From: Candidatus Skiveiella danica
GTDB taxonomy: Bacteria > Pseudomonadota > Gammaproteobacteria > Burkholderiales > Burkholderiaceae_C
DNA length: 64,000 bases
Assembly: GCA_016721925.1 (NCBI GenBank)
Contig: JADKHE010000008.1
Location: forward strand, 58,059-122,058
Direction of reading: 5' to 3'
Shown here: piece by piece, positions 58,986 through 64,000 of the stretch
Position numbering within the stretch: position 1 is the first letter of the stretch
Layout of the letters: the number at the start of each line of letters is the position of its first letter
The notes under the pieces: model-generated
Told to the model about the DNA's origin: nothing
Seen by the model: the letters and a program-made list of their open reading frames with translations, nothing else
Database searches by the model: none
Position numbers and translations under genes: made by a program

Positions 58986-59246
58986 GTCAAGCTGCTGCTG
59001 TCCAAGCAGCGCAACCTGGAGATCTACCTGAACCACGTAGAATGGGGCGAGGGCGTGTTCGGCGCCGAAGCCGCCGCGCAGCACTACTCCCCAAAGCCAG
59101 CCAGAAAACTGACCGCCTACGAGGCCGCCCGCCTGGCCGTGATGCTTCCGCGACCGAAATACTTCGAGAAAGTGCCGAGCTCCGGCTACCTGAGCAGCCG
59201 CGCCGGCACGATCGTGGCGCGGATGGGGGATGCGGTGCTGCCTTGA
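58986..59246 (+). pseudogene. mtgA: 3' fragment of monofunctional peptidoglycan transglycosylase
   Basis: 86 codons matching the C-terminal part of MtgA: KLLLSKQRNLEIYLNHVEWG, GVFGAEAAAQHYSPKPARKL and the end VARMGDAVLP. Only the last third of the usual glycosyltransferase domain is present and there is no start codon, so it is non-functional. It lies antisense to, and overlaps, the reading frame of the nucleotidyltransferase gene. Confidence 0.8.
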
Positions 59247-60402
59247 GGCTGGCGACGCTCAACTGTCGCTGACTTAGGCCCAGGAACCGCCGAAACGCGG
59301 TCTTGATGCGGATGCCGATCAGGCCCCAATAGCCCAGATCCTGCCGCCCATACAGATAGGCCATGTAGTCCCGGCTGGGCCACAGGCGCTGCCATAGGTA
59401 GCGGGCACGCAGGCTCGCTGTGGGCTGGGCGAGGAAAGCCTGGACCTGCATGTAGCGCCAGTCACGCAGGCGGGTGACATCAAGCGACTCATGGCGGGCC
59501 GCCTCGCGCAACGCGGTGGTCAGATCGACCGGCACGGCCACGAAGTCCGCGCCAAAGGTGGCCTGCGCCGCCTCGATCATGCCCAGGCACACGCCGGCCA
59601 GCCCACGCTCCACGGCCAATTGCTGCAGGCGCTGCCAGTCGGTCTTTGTGAAGACCTTGGCAAACGCCGGAATGTCATACAACCACTTCAGCCGGATCTC
59701 TGCGCCGACAGCCAGTGTCGCCGCCCAGTGCATGCAGGCATGGATGAAGGCATGCGCCGGCCCCAGGCCCCGCGCGTTGGCGCCCAGGCGCGGCAAGGCG
59801 ATGGACTCCGCCATCAACTCGTCAAACGTGAAGCGCTCGCTGAACAGGGGGGAATTGATCACGCGGCAATGCAGGTCGATCTCCACCCACACGCCCGGCG
59901 CGACCTCGCGGCGCAGCATCATTTCCAGCGCCACGAGGTCACCGGAGGGCTGGAACAGTTCGTAGCCGGATTCGCACAGGCGATGCGCCAACTGGTCTGC
60001 CGCATCGCGCGTGGCAACTAGCACGTCGATGTCGCCGCTGGCGCGCAGGGAAGGGTCGGGGTAGGCCCATTGGGCGATGGCCTGGCCTTTGAGGAGCAGG
60101 CCGGGGATGGCTGCCTGATCCATGACCGACAGAAGGTGGCGGGTTTCGCTTTCAATGAGCATGGAAGACAGGACTCCCTGCAGAGCAGCTGCCTTGAAAG
60201 ACCTTACTACAAGTTCTCTGGATTTGTCGCGCCGGCTGCCAGCAGTTTCATCCGCAAGGAGCAATCTGGCGTATACCAGTGCCACCACCCCCTCGCGCTC
60301 AGCCTCCATCAGCAGTCCGCCAGGCTCCTGAGAGTCGGCAAAATCCTTGTCCAAGTTACCGCCGGAAATAACTGACGCAGGCCAATCAAGCGATGAGATC
60401 AT
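58987..60402 (-). CDS. Nucleotidyltransferase family protein (NTP_transf_5-like), 3' end replaced
   Basis: Frame of 471 codons. Residues ~1-385 are a putative nucleotidyltransferase of the type found in RiPP and polysaccharide clusters: LLLKGQAIAQWAYPDPSLRA, SGDIDVLVATRDAADQLA (the G-S/D-x-D site), and WVEIDLHCRVINSPLF. From about 59246 the frame runs antisense through the mtgA fragment (Arg/Ser-rich nonsense), so the natural C-terminus was lost by a rearrangement. Last gene of the degraded RiPP-like cluster; activity doubtful but possible. Confidence 0.75.
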   Translation of the reverse strand: MISSLDWPASVISGGNLDKDFADSQEPGGLLMEAEREGVVALVYARLLLADETAGSRRDKSRELVVRSFKAAALQGVLSSMLIESETRHLLSVMDQAAIPGLLLKGQAIAQWAYPDPSLRASGDIDVLVATRDAADQLAHRLCESGYELFQPSGDLVALEMMLRREVAPGVWVEIDLHCRVINSPLFSERFTFDELMAESIALPRLGANARGLGPAHAFIHACMHWAATLAVGAEIRLKWLYDIPAFAKVFTKTDWQRLQQLAVERGLAGVCLGMIEAAQATFGADFVAVPVDLTTALREAARHESLDVTRLRDWRYMQVQAFLAQPTASLRARYLWQRLWPSRDYMAYLYGRQDLGYWGLIGIRIKTAFRRFLGLSQRQLSVASLKAAPHPPSAPRSCRRGCSGSRSSALSRSISVAEASRPGGRPRRRSVFWLALGSSAARRLRRRTRPRPILRGSGRSPGCAAWTAAA

Positions 60403-60560
60403 TCGGTTTCCGCGAAACCCATCGCTTGCCGATCAAGCATTGAGAAAAGCCATCAACACTTTCTAGTATCGCCCCAGTTTCCGGGGCAAGCTGGACCTGA
60501 ACGGGAACTTCAAGCACATGTTGCCAGTCGCGTTGGGAAACAAACACCACCCGTTTTGGA

Positions 60561-60707
60561 TCAAGTCCTCTTGTTGAGCCATCGTCCCGCCCAGGTCAGA
60601 CGTGCCACATTCCCGAACTCGACAAGTCGGGGTGCCTGATAAGGCTGCCGAGCGTCGCCGTCAGAAACGGCGAACCCAATCGCACAATTGTTCTTGTCAC
60701 TAGTCAT
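60561..60707 (-). CDS. Candidate RiPP precursor with lasso-type leader
   Basis: 48-codon frame, ATG at 60707 with GGAG nine bases upstream. Residues 23-38 read YQAPRLVEFGNVARLT, the lasso-leader pattern Y-x2-P-x-L-x3-G-x5-T that binds the PqqD-like leader-recognition protein. As written, the peptide ends WAGRWLNKRT without the acidic residue needed for a lasso ring. One base more after the conserved Thr/Trp would change the frame to GGTMAQQEDLIQNGW, with Gly1 and Glu8/Asp9 correctly spaced. It lies between the asparagine synthetase homologue and the nucleotidyltransferase gene. 60403-60560 shows nothing else. Confidence 0.55.
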   Translation of the reverse strand: MTSDKNNCAIGFAVSDGDARQPYQAPRLVEFGNVARLTWAGRWLNKRT

Positions 60708-60777
60708 CTGATTAATCTCCACGCAATAACCACGTAGCACCCGATCCTGATTGGATCCCTAGCTAGTGAAGTATAAG

Positions 60778-62664
60778 TCAAGGATGAACAGCGGGGACTT
60801 GGTTTTGCACCCACACCAGCAACCTTAACGCCGCGGCCAGCCCGTTGATCGAACTATCTTCCGGCTGTTCACATACAGCTTTGAGCCGCGCGGTATCCAG
60901 CCACGCTACAGCGGGTTGTTGCGGTAGGTCACAATCGAATTCCAGATGCCGGGTTAAGACTGCGCGAGTGAACCCCCCCCCGATATGACTCTTGTCGGTC
61001 CGCCAAGCGATGTTGTATGGGAGCAACGGTCGCATGGCCTCCCGCAAGACCCACTTTGCATGGCCGTCCCGGATTCGAAGCTTGACCGGCACCTCCAAGC
61101 CTGAAACTCGATCAGGTCTCGATCGGTAAACGGCGGCCGAGGCTCGACCCCGAAAAGGGATGCCACCCTATTGAAGCGTTCCAGGCCGGCGGTGATGTAG
61201 GGGGCAGCCATGCAGCTCAGCGCTTCGCCGGATTGGTGCCAGTGGTTGCTATTCGTGAGCGTGCTCCGGTAGCGTCTGTAGCGCTCGCGCATGTTCACCC
61301 GGCGCAAGAGTTCCACACTGGCAATACTGGTGGCCGTCAGCGCGCGGTATTCAGTGGCTTCCTTCCATTGGTCGCGAGGGTGTGTAAGGCCGTTGGGCGG
61401 AGGAGCCGATCATGGTTCGAAGTGCAGGCCATCGCGGGTTCTTGACGCCCTGCGAAGTCCATTGTTCCAGCGCCGCACGCCAGGACTCGATAAACGCAAT
61501 TGCCGGAACAGGCGCCTGGCAGGATATCCGGTGACGAACAGGTTGTCAGCCGGCACGCCGTCCATCAGGCTCACAATGCCTTGCGAAGAGGCTGCCCGAT
61601 ACAGACAGGAGGCCAGCGTGATACTGCCGTCAAAGGCTCGCAGCAGATTTCCACCATTCGCTCGCTTTCGCGTCGTGCATGGATGCCAGATCGACAAAAT
61701 GTGTGCAATGACGCTGCGACAGCATGGCGTGGATGCTGGTGGTCTCAGCGCAATCCGGATTGCCGGTGTTGGTGGCCGAGAACACCGGGAACGGCGGTCG
61801 ACCCTCGGCGTTGTAGGCTTTGCTCGCCAGAGCCACTACAGAAGACGAGTCAAGGCCACCGCTAAGCATCGAGCCCACTGGCCTATGGCTGCGAAGCCGG
61901 CGCTTAACAGCGCGGTCAAGCTGTTCTCTCTGAGCCTCGACCCATTCTTCGGTATTCCGTGGCAGGCCAACCGGTCGATCACCTATAGGCCACCAGTAGC
62001 GCTGCAGCTGAATTCCTCCGGCGCTTTTGACAAGTAACCAGCTGGCGGGTGGGAGTTTTTGTACCGCTCGGTAGAACGTCGTGGTCAGGTCGATGCCTTC
62101 GGTTTCGCCGAACAGCGCATCGGCGATACGGCCCTCGTCCAACTGTTCTGGAACGTCGCCTTGCGCCAACATCGCTTCCATGGCGGAACCGAAAACGAAA
62201 CGTTTGCCGGCGACGAAGTGGAAAACGAAGGGGCGAACACCCATGGGGTCGCGCGCAGCATACAGTGTTTGCTGGCGGGGGTTCCAGATTGCGAAGGCGA
62301 AGTCTCCACGCAGCCGGTCAGCGCACTGTGTGCCCCAACGCTGCCAGGCCGCATGAAGAAGTTCGCCATCGCCAACATCGTTGGCGGGGCGGATGATGCC
62401 AAGTTCGCGCAAAAGCTTTGGCCGATCATCCAACCGGCTATCGGAAACCACTACGCAGCCGCTGCCTGGATGAATCCAAGGCTGGGTTTCGACGTTAGCT
62501 TCAGGGGTAGTGGCCAGCAATGCCTGAGCGAAGCCAGTGTTGCCATCGCAGTGCATGGTCTGGCGATCGGGGCCGCGACGCCCCAGCTTGCCCAGCATGC
62601 GCGCCACACCGCTGGCCGGAACAGGTTCGCCGTCGAACTGGATGAGACCGGCGATTCCGCTCAT
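60778..62664 (-). pseudogene. Asparagine synthetase homologue / lasso-cyclase-like, frameshifted
   Basis: About 629 codons of an AsnB-like protein spread over at least four frames. First piece, to about 61660: MSGIAGLIQFDG (the nucleophile Cys2 of AsnB is Ser, as in lasso cyclases), GDFAFAIWNPRQQTLYAARD and the ATP-binding SMLSGGLDSSSVVALAS. Later pieces in other frames: LMDGVPADNLFVTGYPARR, MAAPYITAGLERFNRVASLF, and LRIRDGHAKWVLREAM. Shifts lie near 61685, 61660, 61515, 61380 and 61080, mostly explained by single lost bases. In lasso systems this enzyme adenylates the Asp/Glu side chain for ring closure. Inactive as written. Confidence 0.8.
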
Positions 62665-62683
62665 GGCGTGCTGGTCCGGCGCT

Positions 62684-62953
62684 TCACGCCAGGCTGACCA
62701 GTCCCTTGGCGCGCAGTTCTTCCGTCAGGCGCAAGATGTCGCCCTCCAGCGCTTCGCGCGTGACTTCGTATTCGTCCAGCAGCAGGTTGCAGATGGCGGC
62801 CAGCGGCTGCCCTCACTCATCAGCTGCCACATGCGCGCCGACCGGGTCCAGCCCGAAATAAGTGCCGCTGGCCAGGTCCAGGATGACGGTTTCGTCACCC
62901 ACGGTGCGGGCCATCACCTGCGTGGGGATGGTGACTTTGTCTGAAAGATTCAT
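62684..62953 (-). pseudogene. PqqD-like leader-binding protein, two frameshifts
   Basis: Starts MNLSDKVTIPTQVMARTVGD, then LASGTYFGLDPVGA; the frame breaks near 62835 (two bases lost) and again near 62810 (one base lost). It returns to frame as DEYEVTREALEGDILRLTEE and ends KGLVSLA at 62684. Corrected length is about 90 residues, typical of the PqqD family, which presents RiPP leader peptides to modifying enzymes. Lies 19 bases before the asparagine synthetase homologue. Confidence 0.75.
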
Positions 62954-63062
62954 GTTGCTTTGCATCGGTGCCATTCAGGCTTCGCTCAATCTTGGATCAT
63001 GCCTGCGACGCAGGCGTTCGGGCAATCGGAAAATGCCGGCCCACGTCGATTCAGGGCATTTT

Positions 63063-63946
63063 TCACGAATGGGCCTGACGCAGGTCAAGCACCTGCTGCA
63101 CGATGGCGTCGCGCACGGCCGGCAATGTTCCGTAGTCGCGCGGATAGTCGAGCCGGAAGTAGATGGGCAGCGCCGACAGTCGGGTCAGGTCGTCGAAATG
63201 GCGCACGAGCATATCCCGCGCTTCAATATCGAGCAAGAAGGAATTCTTGACCAGTTGGATCAGCGCACTCGGCGGGCGGCAGGGCTCGATCACCGGGGTC
63301 TCTGCCTCACCCTCGCCCAGAAAAAACACCCGTTGCAGGGGTCGTGACTCGTCGCAGAACGGAATGCCCTGCCCGGCCAGGAAGCGCGACTTGGCGGTAA
63401 AGCTCACCGCCGGGAGCAAAAAAAAAAAAAAAAAGGCCGCATCGGCATGCATCAGCGCCTCTTCGCTGTCCTGCCACAAACGGATCGACGGATGGCTGGG
63501 GATGATCATGCAGGCATCGCCCACCCATTCCAGCAGCAGGCCATCGTCGGTAGGAAGCGCGTGCCTTCCGTGGCAAAGCTGGCCGCCAGGGTGGATTTGC
63601 CGCGACCTGACTCGCCGAGAAACGCCACGCCTTGCCCGCCAATGTCCACCGCGCTGCCGTGCAGCACCAGCTTGCCCTGGCGGCTCAGCGCCAGCGGCAG
63701 GACCTGGTTCAGATACAGGTGCTCTACCGTGGGCGAGGTCACGCCGGGGGCCGGGTAGCCCTGGGCCGTGGTTCCATCGGCGGAGACCTCGAAATCGGCC
63801 AGATCCGGAAAGCGCAGCAGGTAACCCGCACCCTGGCGGAAGAACTGCGTCCACAGGGTGCCGTCGGGAAAGGCCCATTGGTGGAAGGGTGCAGCCTGCA
63901 CCGGAGCCAGCGGGCGCGCGGATTGTTCGGTGTAATGAACGCTCAT
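63063..63946 (-). pseudogene. HprK-related kinase, one frameshift
   Basis: Kinase of about 294 residues once corrected. N-terminal part (to about 63551): LVLHGSAVDIGGQGVAFLGE, then the P-loop GESGRGKST. After a single lost base near 63551 the protein continues in another frame as TDDGLLLEWVGDACMIIPSH to a stop at 63063. A run of 17 A/T (63418-63434) inserts an oligo-Phe stretch. HprK-related kinases of this type accompany PqqD-like and asparagine synthetase-like genes; in paeninodin-type clusters such a kinase phosphorylates the lasso peptide. Start overlaps the upstream stop by four bases. Confidence 0.75.
63418..63434. repeat. Poly-A run, 17 bases
   Basis: Run of 17 A in GC-rich coding sequence, read as T on the coding strand of the HprK-related gene. 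The kinase frame continues through it, but the resulting Phe stretch is foreign to the family. Confidence 0.9.
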
Positions 63947-64000
63947 GGGGAAAGCAAACGTTCGACGGCGGATCGGTAGGCGACCATGTCCTCGCGCTTG
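63943..64000 (-). CDS. 3' end of an unidentified gene upstream of the HprK-related gene
   Basis: Last 18 codons of a minus-strand gene ending KREDMVAYRSAVERLLSP, whose TGA overlaps the kinase ATG by four bases. It is therefore the gene translated just before the kinase and probably a cluster member. Too short to identify. Confidence 0.5.
   Translation of the reverse strand, partial: KREDMVAYRSAVERLLSP

Overview
The window looks like chromosomal DNA from a Burkholderiales bacterium, most likely Comamonadaceae (Polaromonas/Rhodoferax/Hydrogenophaga-like). The grounds are high G+C, dense coding, the gene orders thiD-hemL next to rubredoxin-pilGHIJ and dusB-fis-purH, and a gentisate pathway. This is inferred from gene content; no taxonomic marker was searched. 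No rRNA, tRNA or CRISPR array was seen.

Layout. 1-3.8 kb: rubredoxin and the twitching-motility chemosensory genes pilG, pilH, pilI, pilJ (pilJ runs off the left edge). 3.9-13.9 kb: housekeeping genes (thiD-like, hemL, purH, fis, dusB, ychF, a MOSC protein, a UbiH-type hydroxylase, a DsbC-like protein). 14-17.2 kb: M61 peptidase, then an acyl-CoA synthetase gene truncated by an IS30-family transposase remnant. 17.4-25.9 kb: a low-complexity exported protein, a haem lipoprotein behind two FNR-type boxes, hemG, an EF-G paralogue, an esterase, CsbD and an AI-2E transporter. 26-32.2 kb: nitronate monooxygenase with a cysteine-less glutaredoxin, an octahaem/TPR cytochrome, a phospholipase D-like protein and a glycine-zipper lipoprotein. 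32.3-43 kb: dbpA, amn, a tripartite MacAB-type efflux operon, purT, psd. 43.2-46.3 kb: 3-hydroxybenzoate/gentisate catabolism (nagX, nagI, nagK). 46.3-48.5 kb: a cupin-like frame broken by a 60-base poly-G tract, then a NodIJ-type ABC exporter. 48.7-58 kb: GMC dehydrogenase with a Tat subunit, hemerythrin-like protein, two fatty-acid oxidation enzymes, ohrR/ohr, and a phosphoesterase-kinase/Usp-SrkA kinase operon.

58-64 kb differs from the rest. Genes there are broken by many single-base frameshifts. On the minus strand, in transcription order, lie an HprK-related kinase, a PqqD-like protein, a lasso-cyclase-like asparagine synthetase homologue (Cys2 replaced by Ser), a 48-codon peptide with a lasso-type leader, and a nucleotidyltransferase whose 3' end runs antisense through a fragment of mtgA. 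I read this as a decayed (or badly sequenced) RiPP cluster of the kinase-containing lasso type. If one missing base is restored, the peptide would carry a core beginning GGTMAQQED, which fits a Gly1-Glu8/Asp9 ring.

A second thread is a dispersed repeat of about 50 bp (core GACCnnnnGACGCTGGGA) with eight copies. Seven are intergenic, mostly just after stop codons, and one is inserted in frame in the srkA kinase gene. A third is anaerobic or redox control: FNR-type dyads precede the haem lipoprotein and the hemerythrin-like gene, and a looser dyad precedes the kinase operon.
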